From: Sphingomonas mucosissima
GTDB taxonomy: Bacteria > Pseudomonadota > Alphaproteobacteria > Sphingomonadales > Sphingomonadaceae
Assembly (NCBI RefSeq): GCF_002197665.1
Contig: NZ_NBBJ01000006.1
Location: 124,001 to 188,000 of the forward strand
DNA length: 64,000 bases
Direction: 5' to 3'
The translations under genes were made by a program, and so were the position numbers. This document shows positions 56,002 through 64,000 of the stretch, one piece after another (position 1 is the first letter of the stretch; every line of letters starts with the position of its first letter). The notes beneath the pieces were generated by a model. It was not told the origin of the DNA. It saw only the letters and a list, made by a program, of their open reading frames with translations, and did no database searches.

Positions 56002-56517
56002 ATGGCCGACAAAGACACGACGTCCGAAGCGCAGCTGGTGGATCCGATCAGCGCCAATCCGCACTTTCACCGGTCTGAATCGAAGATCGCCATTGCCGGG
56101 CACCCGATCCACGCGATGCTGGTCGCCTTTCCGATCGCGATGAGCGTGTGCACCTTGGGCGCCGACATATTCTACTGGTGGACGGGCGATGCGTTCTGGG
56201 CGCGTGCCGCGCTTTGGGCGATCGGCATGGCATTCCTGATGGGCGTGCTGGCCGGCATTTCCGGCACCGTGGAACTGCTGCTGGTGCCCGGCATCCGGGC
56301 GCGCTCCGCCAGTTGGACGCATTTCATCATCGCGGTGATGCTGCTGTCGCTGCTGGGGGCGAATTGGGGATACCGCCTCGGCGGATATGAGCAGGCGGTG
56401 CTGCCGCTCGGCATTCTCATGTCGCTGCTGGGCGTCGGCTTCACGGGTTTCACCGGCTGGCACGGGGGAAAGCTGGTCTTCGACTATCAATTGGGGACCT
56501 CGTCCAGCGGCAAATGA
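56002..56517 (+). CDS. DUF2231 membrane protein
   Basis: A 171-residue membrane protein of the DUF2231 family with the conserved AGHPIHAMLVAFPIA segment and four hydrophobic helices. Family members often lie beside oxidase or haem/copper genes; a redox or cofactor role is guessed but unproven. The ATG at 56002 is directly back-to-back with the coxB start. Its 3' end overlaps the convergent CopD/HemJ-like gene by 31 bases. Confidence 0.8.
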   Translation: MADKDTTSEAQLVDPISANPHFHRSESKIAIAGHPIHAMLVAFPIAMSVCTLGADIFYWWTGDAFWARAALWAIGMAFLMGVLAGISGTVELLLVPGIRARSASWTHFIIAVMLLSLLGANWGYRLGGYEQAVLPLGILMSLLGVGFTGFTGWHGGKLVFDYQLGTSSSGK

Positions 56518-56981
56518 CGGCCGATCGGCTGGTGCAGCAGCTCGGGCAGGTGCTGCGCATCCAACGGCGGCTTCATCAGCACGAGTGACAGGATACCGAG
56601 GATCAGCACGCCCAGCGCGATCATGATCGGCCAGGCGGGCGGGGCGGGCTGCTCGCCCGCCTCTTCGCCCATCTTCAACACGACATGGCCGACATAGGCG
56701 TGAAGCGCGACGAGCAGCGCGACCAGCGCCAGCTTGGCGAACAGCCACGGCACGAACATTCCGCGAAGAAAGATCAGCGGCGTTCCCGCAGCAATCGCGA
56801 TGACCGCCGCCGGCGTGACGAGACGCGTGTAGCTGTAATGGGTGAACTTGCGGATGCGGGCGTAGCGGAACTGATGCTCACCCTCCTCATGCCGGGCGAG
56901 CATCAGCGGGAGCGATAGCAACCCCGCCATCCACAGGAGCAGCGCAATGATATGCAGCGCCTTCAGGATGGTGATCGTCAT
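56487..56981 (-). CDS. CopD/HemJ-like membrane protein
   Basis: A 164-residue protein with four membrane helices and the opening KALHIIALLLWMAGLL with conserved His, then RKFTHYSYTRLVTPAAV. This resembles the UPF0093/HemJ and CopD families, which deal with porphyrin oxidation or copper uptake. Next to ctaG, a copper or haem supply role for the oxidase is plausible. The ATG overlaps the ctaG stop (ATGA). The open frame further upstream to 57356 is inside ctaG. Confidence 0.75.
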   Translation of the reverse strand: MTITILKALHIIALLLWMAGLLSLPLMLARHEEGEHQFRYARIRKFTHYSYTRLVTPAAVIAIAAGTPLIFLRGMFVPWLFAKLALVALLVALHAYVGHVVLKMGEEAGEQPAPPAWPIMIALGVLILGILSLVLMKPPLDAQHLPELLHQPIGRHLPLDEVPN

Positions 56982-57709
56982 GCCAGCGACAGATCCCGGC
57001 GCCAGGCGCGGCGCGCTACCAGGGCGCCCGCCAGGAAATAGGGCAGCATGGCCGGCACCCACATGATGAGGCCGGCGAGTTGCTGATCCTCCTGCGGCGA
57101 AAAGCCGAACGGCGCGGTGGTGCCGAAATGCGCGGCATAGAAGGGTGCGGGCGCAAAGGTGAGGATAGCGCCGAGCAAGCCCATCTGCGCCATGGCGGCG
57201 AGGATCGTGAGCAGCGCGGTCACCGGCTCGGCCGATGGGCGCAGGACCCGGTGCCAAAACCAGATGGCGCTGCCGAGCAGGCTTGCCTGCATCGCCCAAT
57301 ATACGCTGTCGCTCGACAGCGCCGATGCATAAGCAGGCGGCCAGTGCCAGAACCACAGAATTGCCGCGGCGGCGAGCAGCGCGGGGAGCGGCGAGCCCGC
57401 CGGGTGTTTCTCTGCGCGGAAAGCGGCGGCGAGCAGCGGCGCGGCGGTCAATATGAGCAGGATGTGGTGCACCGTTCGTGCGGCGAACAACGCGTTGGTG
57501 AGCGCGCAGAGCGGTGAGACAAAGGCGGCCAGCAGCACGCCGACCCCTAGCATCGCCGACCGGCGCGCGGGCGGTGCGCCGGCCGTCATGCGCCAGAGGA
57601 CTATGCCGGCGGCTGCGATGCCGAGGAGCAGGACGGGATCAAGGTTCCAGCGGAGCCACAGGTCGCCGGGCAGCGGCGGCGTCCCACAGTAACTGCTCGG
57701 TGGCATCAT
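56978..57709 (-). CDS. CtaG-type (caa3_CtaG) cytochrome oxidase assembly protein
   Basis: A 243-residue membrane protein of the caa3_CtaG family with about seven helices; typical parts are PLCALTNALFAARTVHHILLI and WFWHWPPAYASAL. It is unrelated in fold to Cox11. It helps assemble the oxidase, probably in copper insertion. The ATG overlaps the GH15 stop (ATGA). Confidence 0.85.
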   Translation of the reverse strand: MMPPSSYCGTPPLPGDLWLRWNLDPVLLLGIAAAGIVLWRMTAGAPPARRSAMLGVGVLLAAFVSPLCALTNALFAARTVHHILLILTAAPLLAAAFRAEKHPAGSPLPALLAAAAILWFWHWPPAYASALSSDSVYWAMQASLLGSAIWFWHRVLRPSAEPVTALLTILAAMAQMGLLGAILTFAPAPFYAAHFGTTAPFGFSPQEDQQLAGLIMWVPAMLPYFLAGALVARRAWRRDLSLA

Positions 57710-59529
57710 AGCGGATGGCCCGACAAGGTTGAGGCTGCCTGGATCACCGCGAGATGGGTGAGCCCCTGCGGCAGATTGCCGAGAAAAGCGTCGGTCTCCG
57801 GATCGATCATTTCCGCATAGATGCCGGTGCCATGGTCGAGCCGCGCGATCGCCGTGTCGAACTGGCGCCGCGCCTCCTCCTCATGACCAAGCAGTGCCTT
57901 TGCCTCGATGATCCAGAATGTGCAGGCGAGGAAGCACGCCTCTTCGCGCGCTACCCCGCTGTAGCGATAGTGGAACGGGCCAGCGCCAAGATCGCGGTCC
58001 AGCGCGCGAATGGTCTTTTCCATGCGGCCGTCGGCGCCGAAGCGGAAACGGACGGCGAGCGCGATCGATGCGTCGAGCATGTCACTCCCGGGAAAGGCGA
58101 GATACGTTTGCCGCTCTTCCGACCAGCAATGCTCGTCAATCCACGTCGCCACGCGATCGCGTTCGCGTGCCCAGCGATCGCGCCATGTGGCGGGGATGTG
58201 CCCGTTGTCGGCCAGTTCGACGGCGCGGGCCAATGCCTGCCAGCAGCTGATCTTTGAATTGGTGTAATGCTGTTCCTCCGGCAGCTCCCAGATGCCGCTG
58301 TCCATTTGCCGCCAATGATCCGCGCACCGGGTGGCGAGCTGCGCCAGCATGTCCGCGGACCGGTGATCGAGGATGTTGCCGCACTCGACGAAGCGTTCGG
58401 CGGTCTCGAAAATGTCGCCGTAGACAGCATGCTGGTGCTGGCAGGAGGCGACATTGCCGATCCTGACGGGCCGGCTGTTGCGCCAGCCTGGCACATCGAT
58501 CTCAGTCTCGTCGGGCACGAGATGCCCGTCGAGTTTGTACATCACGTGCGGCCCATGCTCGCACAACCGATGCATCAGCCAGGTGAGCGCCGCCTTGGCC
58601 TCCGCTTCCGCGCCGATGCGCAAAAAGGCCTTGATGGTGTAGCCCGCGTCCCTGATCCAGGCGTAGCGATAGTCCCAGTTCTTTGGGCCGCCGACGCCCT
58701 CGGGCAGGGACGTCGTCGCTGCGGCCGCGATGGCGCCGGTCGGCGAATAGAGCAGCAGCTTGAGGGCGAGCGCGTTGCGTAAAACAAGGTCGCGATATGG
58801 GCCGTCGTGATGCAGGCGCCGCGACCATTCGCGCCATTCCTCGTGCGATACGTCGATGCGCTGATCGATAGCGGCAATGTCGGGGAGCACCAGCGGCTCG
58901 TTCTCACCGGCGACGATCGCTAGGGTTTCGCGGGTGCCGGGCTCGACGGTGAAGCTGCCCTCCGTCTCGCCGTCCTCCTCCCGCGTGATCGTGACGCCGG
59001 CGCTGCGGCGAAGGCAGCCCGCGAGCGCGCCGGCGTGAAACAGCACGCCATGCGCCGTATGGGTCAGATACGGCGACACCGTTTCGGCCCTTGTCCCGAT
59101 ACGCAGCAGAAAGCGGAAGCGAACAATGCCCCGGCGTCCCTCGACACGCCGCGCGAGTTCGCACCAGGGAAGACGCCCGGCCGTGTTGCTGTTGAGCGAT
59201 TCCACCAAGGCGGCCTCGCCATCGGCGGCGGTGAAGATGGTCTCGTGGACATTGCTGCCGGGCAGATAGCGCTGCGTGACGGTGAAGGGGCCGTCCGGCG
59301 CGATAATGAAGCAGCCGCCCTTTTCCGGGGAGAGCAGCCGATCGAACAGCGGCGGGGAATCGAGGTTCGGTGCGCACCACCAGTCGATCGATCCGTCCGC
59401 GCCCGAAAGCGCGACCGAGCGGCCGTCGCCGAGTGCTGCATAATCTTCCAGTGGCAGAAAGCCGTCGGTGCGCTGACCCCTTTGCCGTGCTTCCGTGCGG
59501 CTTGCGGTCGGCGCCTCGCCCGCCTTCAT
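57706..59529 (-). CDS. Glycoside hydrolase family 15 (trehalase/glucoamylase-like)
   Basis: A 607-residue protein: an N-terminal beta-sandwich (about 15-240, LEDYAALGDGRSVALSGADGSIDWWC in parts) and an alpha/alpha barrel with the GH15 signatures GPKNWDYRYAWIRDAGY, PEEQHYTNSK and NLPQGLTHLAVIQAA. Actinobacterial relatives cut trehalose; others cut alpha-glucans. No signal peptide, so cytoplasmic. The ATG at 59529 overlaps the SDR stop, and its own stop overlaps ctaG. Coupling of a sugar hydrolase to oxidase assembly genes is unexpected. Confidence 0.9.
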   Translation of the reverse strand: MKAGEAPTASRTEARQRGQRTDGFLPLEDYAALGDGRSVALSGADGSIDWWCAPNLDSPPLFDRLLSPEKGGCFIIAPDGPFTVTQRYLPGSNVHETIFTAADGEAALVESLNSNTAGRLPWCELARRVEGRRGIVRFRFLLRIGTRAETVSPYLTHTAHGVLFHAGALAGCLRRSAGVTITREEDGETEGSFTVEPGTRETLAIVAGENEPLVLPDIAAIDQRIDVSHEEWREWSRRLHHDGPYRDLVLRNALALKLLLYSPTGAIAAAATTSLPEGVGGPKNWDYRYAWIRDAGYTIKAFLRIGAEAEAKAALTWLMHRLCEHGPHVMYKLDGHLVPDETEIDVPGWRNSRPVRIGNVASCQHQHAVYGDIFETAERFVECGNILDHRSADMLAQLATRCADHWRQMDSGIWELPEEQHYTNSKISCWQALARAVELADNGHIPATWRDRWARERDRVATWIDEHCWSEERQTYLAFPGSDMLDASIALAVRFRFGADGRMEKTIRALDRDLGAGPFHYRYSGVAREEACFLACTFWIIEAKALLGHEEEARRQFDTAIARLDHGTGIYAEMIDPETDAFLGNLPQGLTHLAVIQAASTLSGHPL

Positions 59530-60530
59530 GCGCGCCCTCGCACGATGTTGGCGAGCGATCGGGTGCCGAGCAGCGCGAGGATCCCGCCGGCTGTGCCGAG
59601 CGTGATCTTCAGTGCCGTGCGATTGCGGCTGGTGACGATGCGGCCCGTCGCGGAGGTGACATCGGCCTGCCACGGCCCGTCAATCTGGGCGGGCGCCGGG
59701 ACGGGCTCAAACAGGTTGCCGAGACGATCGGGAACCGGTTCACCCATCTGATCCTCCTCGAACCCGCTTGCCATCTGGTCGGCAAGGCCCGGTGCGGCGG
59801 CCTGGCCCACACCCATGCCGAAGGTGCGGAGCCCGACCCAAAGCTCACGGGTCGGAGACTCGACAGCGCGAAGCACCGCCTGCGCACAGACGCGCGGATC
59901 ATAGACCGGGGGCGGGGCGAGCTGCTTTCTGCCGCTGCGATTGCGCGACCAGCTGAATTGCGGCGTGTTGACCGCCGGCAGGTAAATGACGGTCAGTGTG
60001 ACCTTCGACTCTTCTGCGATCAGCTCCGCGCGCAGGGAGTCGGTAAAGCCGGAAACCGCGAACTTCGCTGCGCAATATGCTGCCTGCATCGGAACGCCGC
60101 GGAAGCCCAGGATCGAGGAGATCTGGATGATCGCGCCTCGCCCGCGAGGTTTCATGTGCCGCAGCGCGGCGAGCGTTCCGTGGACCTGCCCAAGATAGGT
60201 GGTCGCGGTGACGCGTGCATATTCCTCCGCCGTCACCTCGTCTGCGCGCGCGATGACGGTGGACATCGCGTTATTTACCCAAGCCTCGATCGGACCCAGC
60301 TCGCGCTCGATTAGATCGGCGGCGGCATCGACGGCGGCGGCATCGGCCACATCGGCCGGTACGGCAAGCGCGCGCGCGCCGCTTGCGCGAACCAGCGCAG
60401 CCGCTTCCTCCAGGCGGGCAGGGTCGCGCGCGATAATCGCCACCGACCAGCCGGCGCGACCCAGCGCCTCAGCCGTTGCGAGCCCGATACCGGCGCTACC
60501 GCCGGTTACTACTGCCACCTTCTCTACCAT
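59526..60530 (-). CDS. Short-chain dehydrogenase with C-terminal extension
   Basis: A 334-residue SDR. Cofactor motif TGGSAGIG (9-16), NNAMS in place of NNAG, catalytic Ser in QISSILG and Tyr/Lys in YCAAKFAVSG. Beyond the normal 250 residues there is an extension ending in a hydrophobic stretch (TLGTAGGILALLGTRSL), possibly a membrane tail. The ATG at 60530 has AGGAGCGC before it. First gene of the run SDR-GH15-ctaG-copD. Substrate unknown. Confidence 0.87.
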   Translation of the reverse strand: MVEKVAVVTGGSAGIGLATAEALGRAGWSVAIIARDPARLEEAAALVRASGARALAVPADVADAAAVDAAADLIERELGPIEAWVNNAMSTVIARADEVTAEEYARVTATTYLGQVHGTLAALRHMKPRGRGAIIQISSILGFRGVPMQAAYCAAKFAVSGFTDSLRAELIAEESKVTLTVIYLPAVNTPQFSWSRNRSGRKQLAPPPVYDPRVCAQAVLRAVESPTRELWVGLRTFGMGVGQAAAPGLADQMASGFEEDQMGEPVPDRLGNLFEPVPAPAQIDGPWQADVTSATGRIVTSRNRTALKITLGTAGGILALLGTRSLANIVRGRA

Positions 60531-60678
60531 GCGCGCTCCTTGATCCGTGCCTATCCCATGGGGACAATGAACGGTGCGACATTTTGTGTCTTCAAGGACG
60601 CAAGGTGCGCGGCCGGGGCCGCGTTTCACGCGTATTCGTGGCCGAATGCCCGCCCCGTGAAGCGGGCCGCAGGCGCCG

Positions 60679-61554
60679 TCAGCCCGGCCGCCATTCGCTC
60701 AAGGTGCCACCTTCCGCGTCCTCATAGGCGACGCGGTCGAGCTGGACGGCAATGATGCAGACGGGCCGCTGATCCGGTCCCGGCGCGCGGCATTCGACCG
60801 CGCGGCGGCTGGGGAAGGACGAGACCCTGCCCTCCAGGAGCATGCGGAAGCCCTGTTTGGGGGCGGGCAGGGGATCATCGCCGGCCGACCTGATCACATA
60901 TTCGTAGGCACGACCGTTTCGGCGGCCCAAGCGTGAACCGCCCGCGTCGAACACGGCAGCGATACCCAGCGTTTGCGCCGACGCGGCCGGTACGTCGGTT
61001 TGGAGGGGGTCAGCCTTGATAGACGGGCATGTCTCGGCAAGCGACCAAGGGCGCGGGATCCAGAACCCTTCCACGGCTTCCCACTCCGCACTGCCAGCAT
61101 TGCCGAGCGTTGCGGACCTGGTCCAGTCCCCCGGCATCATCCGCAGCCGGATCGTCTTCTGATCCGCGCCCCACGCCCATGAGGCGAGGCCGTCGGAAAC
61201 CTGCTCGGGTGACGCGTTCGGCGCCGGCCCCTTGCATCCGAAGGGCAGCCGGACCGCGAAGTTGCGGCCCACCAAGGGATCAGGCGATGCCAGCTCCTCA
61301 CCCCCGGCATAGGCGGATGCGGCCTGGTTGGCCGCAGCGATGAGATCGCTTCGGGTCAGCGCGGGCGAGGGTGCCGAAATCGCGGGCGCGGCGGGGGTGG
61401 GGGATGGCCGCGCCGTCTCGCTCTGTGCATTCGTCGTGACCGGATCGGGTGCGCGCCGATCGCATCCGCCCAGTGTCGATGCCGCAAGCGACAGAGTGGC
61501 GGCTATTGCTGCCCAAGAGGCGCGGGCGCTGGCGTCGACATAGTGGCTGAACAT
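60679..61554 (-). CDS. Lipoprotein of unknown function
   Basis: A 291-residue protein with a signal peptide ending in the lipobox LGGC, a Pro/Ala/Ser linker (about 40-70) and a globular domain with three or more cysteines (PFGCKGP, AETCPSI, AVECRAPG, PVCIIA). I recognise no family. The ATG at 61554 gives a standard signal peptide; the frame open to 61626 is not supported. Divergent from the permease gene by 89 bases. Confidence 0.75.
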   Translation of the reverse strand: MFSHYVDASARASWAAIAATLSLAASTLGGCDRRAPDPVTTNAQSETARPSPTPAAPAISAPSPALTRSDLIAAANQAASAYAGGEELASPDPLVGRNFAVRLPFGCKGPAPNASPEQVSDGLASWAWGADQKTIRLRMMPGDWTRSATLGNAGSAEWEAVEGFWIPRPWSLAETCPSIKADPLQTDVPAASAQTLGIAAVFDAGGSRLGRRNGRAYEYVIRSAGDDPLPAPKQGFRMLLEGRVSSFPSRRAVECRAPGPDQRPVCIIAVQLDRVAYEDAEGGTLSEWRPG

Positions 61555-61643
61555 ATCGTTACGGTAGCACCAGCACAGGCGTAATGGGAGCGCCGGGTGG
61601 AGCAACGCTTGACGCAGCGGTGCCATCAGGCTTTGCCGGGCCC

Positions 61644-62945
61644 ATGAGCTTCAACCAAATCGCGGCGCTGGTCGTCCTTGTCGTGGTTGTGGGTGTGCTG
61701 ATCCACGGCAAGGTTCGGGCGGAAGTTGCAGCACTCAGCGCTGCCGCCACGCTGATGCTGTTGGGCGTCATCCGTCCCGTGGAGGTGCAAGCGGCGTTCG
61801 CCAGCCCGGCGATCATTGCGCTCGCGTGCCTGTTCATCATTGCTTATGCCATTGAACTGTCCGGGCTGCTCGCCGTGCTCATTCGCCGTGCGACCAGAAT
61901 GTGCGCTCGGCTGGGAAGCGCCGGCTTATGGCTCGTCCTTGTGCTGTGCGGTGCGGGATCGGCCTTTCTCAACAACACGCCGATCGTCGTGCTTGCCGCT
62001 CCGGTGGTGAAGGACGTCGCAACATCGCTCGGCTTGTCGCCCAAGCGCTTCCTGATCCCGCTTAGCTACATCACGATCATGGGCGGCGCCTGCACCCTGA
62101 TTGGATCGTCCACCAATCTGCTGGTCAACGACATGGCAAGGAACGCGGGGCAGCCGGTATTCGGGTTGTTCGAGATCACGCCAGTCGGGCTGGTCGTCGC
62201 TGCGGCCGGCGGCCTTTACCTTTTCCTGATCGGTGGCCGAATTCTCGCCAATGCCGCTGGCGACGCGCCGCCGGAGACTCGCGATTTGCAAGGGCAGACG
62301 GGCGACGGCACGCTGGGCAATGCCGAGCTATTTGCCGTCGAAAAGCCCTTCGACACCAAGAAGGCGGTCATTTCGCTCGGCGTCTTCCTGATGGTGGTCC
62401 TTGCCGCGGCGGTGGGCGTCACCTCGATCGCGGCCGGCGCCTTTGCCGGTGCGGTGCTCCTGATCCTGCTCAAGGTCATCAGCCCGGAGGAGGCCTATGC
62501 CGGTTTGCGCCCGGAGGTGCTGCTCCTGATCGCCGGCATGGTCGTCGTCGGGCTCGCGATCGAAGTGACGGGGCTGGCCGCAACCGGAACGGCGCTGCTC
62601 ATCGATCTGATCAGACCCTTTGGGCCGCTGTTCGCACTTGCCGCGCTTTATGGCGTCACGCTGTTCGCGACGGAGTTCCTGTCCAACGCCGCCGTGGCGG
62701 TGCTGATCACCCCAGTTGCCGTTGCCTTGGCGGAGAGCCTTGGGGTTGCGCCCCGGCCGTTCCTGATTGCCGTGATGATGGCTGCGAGCGCTGCCTTCGC
62801 GACCCCGTTCGGCTATCAAACCAACGTGCTTGTCTTTCAAGCCGGCGGGTACCGGTACATGGATTATGTCAGGGTCGGGGTTCCGCTGAACATCGTCACG
62901 TGGATCGCTGGGGTGATCGCCATTCCGATCTTCTTTCCGTTCTGA
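61644..62945 (+). CDS. SLC13/DASS-family anion permease
   Basis: A 433-residue transporter with about 11 membrane segments and two inverted halves, each with its substrate/Na+ loop: FLNNTPIVV followed by IGSSTNLLVND, and EFLSNAAVAVLITP followed by FGYQTNVLVF. It lacks the TrkA-C domains found in longer sulfate-permease-like relatives. Likely substrate a dicarboxylate, sulfate or similar anion. The ATG at 61644 (MSFNQIAAL) is preferred over the frame start at 61584. Confidence 0.85.
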   Translation: MSFNQIAALVVLVVVVGVLIHGKVRAEVAALSAAATLMLLGVIRPVEVQAAFASPAIIALACLFIIAYAIELSGLLAVLIRRATRMCARLGSAGLWLVLVLCGAGSAFLNNTPIVVLAAPVVKDVATSLGLSPKRFLIPLSYITIMGGACTLIGSSTNLLVNDMARNAGQPVFGLFEITPVGLVVAAAGGLYLFLIGGRILANAAGDAPPETRDLQGQTGDGTLGNAELFAVEKPFDTKKAVISLGVFLMVVLAAAVGVTSIAAGAFAGAVLLILLKVISPEEAYAGLRPEVLLLIAGMVVVGLAIEVTGLAATGTALLIDLIRPFGPLFALAALYGVTLFATEFLSNAAVAVLITPVAVALAESLGVAPRPFLIAVMMAASAAFATPFGYQTNVLVFQAGGYRYMDYVRVGVPLNIVTWIAGVIAIPIFFPF

Positions 62946-63000
62946 CCTTTTCTGTCGGGCGGTAGCGCAGCCGCGCCCTGGCGCACGACAACACAAAAAA

Positions 63001-63022
63001 AGAGGAGGCATATGCCTCCTCT
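63001..63022 (-). terminator. Rho-independent terminator of the chemoreceptor gene
   Basis: A perfect 22-base palindrome (AGAGGAGGCAT and its complement) is followed on the minus strand by seven T residues (62994-63000 region plus 63001). It stands 39 bases after the chemoreceptor stop. It may also slow transcripts from the convergent permease gene, but on the plus strand there is no T-run. Confidence 0.88.
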
Positions 63023-63061
63023 CGAGTTTCGCTTGCTTAGCTGATCACCGGAAGGCGCGGT

Positions 63062-64000
63062 TCAGAACGCATTCCAGTCATCGCTGTTCGGCCGGGTGAG
63101 GGCGGAGACGGCGGCAGGTGCGAGCGGTTTGACGGGCGAGACGTAGCCGCTGTCGTGCGGCTTGGGCTTCATCGCTTCCACCCTGGCGTGGATCGATCGG
63201 CTGGTGCCATTGTCGACCTTGAAGCGGGCGGCCTGATCGCTGAGCGCCTGAACCTCGCTGGTGAGGTTACGGGCGGCAGCCGACGTCTCCTCCACCATGG
63301 CGGCGTTCTGCTGGGTGGACTGATCCATGGTGCCGACCGCCGCCGAGATCTGGGTGATCGCGGAGGATTGCGCCTGGTTGTCGGCCGCCATGGTGGCGAG
63401 CAGCTCGTGCACCTGGCCAACGTCGCCCGAGATGTCGGCGAGCGCGCCGTCCACCTTCTGCACCATCTCCACCGCACAGACGATGTCGGTCTGCGTGACG
63501 GTGAGCTGATCGCGGGCGCGCTTGGCCTCTTCCTCGGCGCGCATCGCGAGCGCGGAGACGAGATCGGCAACGACGGCGAAGCCGCGGCCTGCATCTCCGG
63601 CACGGCCGGCCTCGACGGCGGCGTTCATTGCGAGAACGCGGGTCTGGAACGCGATCTTGTCCAGCCCCTCGATCACACTGTCGATGCCCTTGGCGCTCTC
63701 GGAAACGCGGCCCATTGCCTGCACCGCCTGATCGGCAACCGAGCGTCCACCCGATACCGTGGTGATCGCCCCATCGGCCCGCTCCACCGTGGTCGCGGCA
63801 GCGGCAGCGGACGTGCGCAGCCGCTCGTCCATCTGCGAGATGGCTGCCGAGGTCTCTTCCAGGCTCGCGGCATTGCCTTCCGTGCGGCGTGCCAGATCCT
63901 CCGACGCCTGCGCGATCTCGACCGAGCCCGTGCGGATGGACGACGCGCTTTCCATGACGGAGCCGATCAACGCGCGCAGCGATGCCAGCGCTTCGTTGAA
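63062..64000 (-). CDS. Methyl-accepting chemotaxis protein, C-terminal part (cut by window edge)
   Basis: The last 312 residues of a chemoreceptor; the frame is open to the window end, so sensor and membrane parts lie outside. Seen are the methylation helices ([35 protein letters not shown]) and the signalling hairpin ([32 protein letters not shown]), which binds CheA and CheW. The chain ends in DWNAF, which fits the aromatic pentapeptide used to tether CheR/CheB. The TTG at 63970 is not a real start. Confidence 0.93.
   Translation of the reverse strand, partial: FNEALASLRALIGSVMESASSIRTGSVEIAQASEDLARRTEGNAASLEETSAAISQMDERLRTSAAAAATTVERADGAITTVSGGRSVADQAVQAMGRVSESAKGIDSVIEGLDKIAFQTRVLAMNAAVEAGRAGDAGRGFAVVADLVSALAMRAEEEAKRARDQLTVTQTDIVCAVEMVQKVDGALADISGDVGQVHELLATMAADNQAQSSAITQISAAVGTMDQSTQQNAAMVEETSAAARNLTSEVQALSDQAARFKVDNGTSRSIHARVEAMKPKPHDSGYVSPVKPLAPAAVSALTRPNSDDWNAF

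Noticed and set aside
55948..56748. Long N-terminal extension of coxB open frame
   Set aside because: Lies antisense to the DUF2231 gene and reads as non-natural protein; the subunit II family begins near the lipobox.

Overview
The window is GC-rich, densely coded DNA from an alphaproteobacterium, almost certainly a sphingomonad (Sphingomonas or a close relative). The clearest marker is a 420-residue serine palmitoyltransferase whose length, PLP lysine (Lys265) and His159/Asp231/His234 match the well-studied Sphingomonas paucimobilis enzyme. Beside it lie an acyl carrier protein, a CerR-type reductase and, about 6 kb away, a bacterial ceramide synthase-like acyltransferase. Tad pilus genes, homoserine kinase of the ThrB type II family and a split glycine decarboxylase (gcvPA/gcvPB) fit the same assignment. 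Both window edges cut genes: glnE at the left, a chemoreceptor at the right.

1-6.5 kb (+): 3' part of glnE, a BCP peroxiredoxin, a DUF455 ferritin-like protein, an M23 peptidase, an A-type Fe-S carrier, exonuclease III and a small secreted protein behind a sigma-54-like site. 6.7-18.8 kb: envelope-lipid region. A ceramide synthase-like gene diverges from a fatty-acid desaturase/hydroxylase; then a minus-strand run reads rplY, pth, proB, cerR, acp, spt, a hybrid histidine kinase, lptF, lptG. In sphingomonads glycosphingolipids take the place of LPS, so LptFG beside the sphingolipid genes is suggestive. 18.9-25.9 kb: TraB/GumN protein, glyQ, glyS (with a foreign-looking patch and an in-frame repeat insertion), ppdK.

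26.3-33.8 kb (-): Tad/Cpa pilus locus, cpaA-B-C-D-E-tadB-tadC, with no cpaF motor ATPase and no Flp pilin gene. 33.9-39.1 kb: hydrolase, FAD oxidoreductase, rnhA, thrB, ispH, a lipoprotein. 39.2-44.4 kb (+): tandem glycine riboswitch, gcvT, gcvH, gcvPA, gcvPB, with palindromic repeats in two of the intercistronic gaps. 44.6-47.3 kb (-): D-lactate dehydrogenase-like enzyme, OhrR-like MarR regulator, OxyR-like LysR regulator lacking redox cysteines.

47.7-51.9 kb (+): a three-gene export locus, pseudo-ABC exporter, HlyD-type adaptor, TolC-type channel. All the ATPase motifs of the ABC protein are degraded, and this is the most unusual system I see. 52.0-60.5 kb: DUF2062 protein and a divergent aa3-type oxidase locus (coxB, fused subunit I+III, small membrane protein; DUF2231; then SDR, GH15, CtaG and CopD/HemJ-like proteins joined by 4-base overlaps). 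The oxidase lacks the K-channel lysine and one CuA ligand is changed. 60.7-64 kb: lipoprotein, SLC13 permease, a strong terminator, and the C-terminal part of a chemoreceptor. I saw no tRNA, rRNA, IS element, prophage or CRISPR array.
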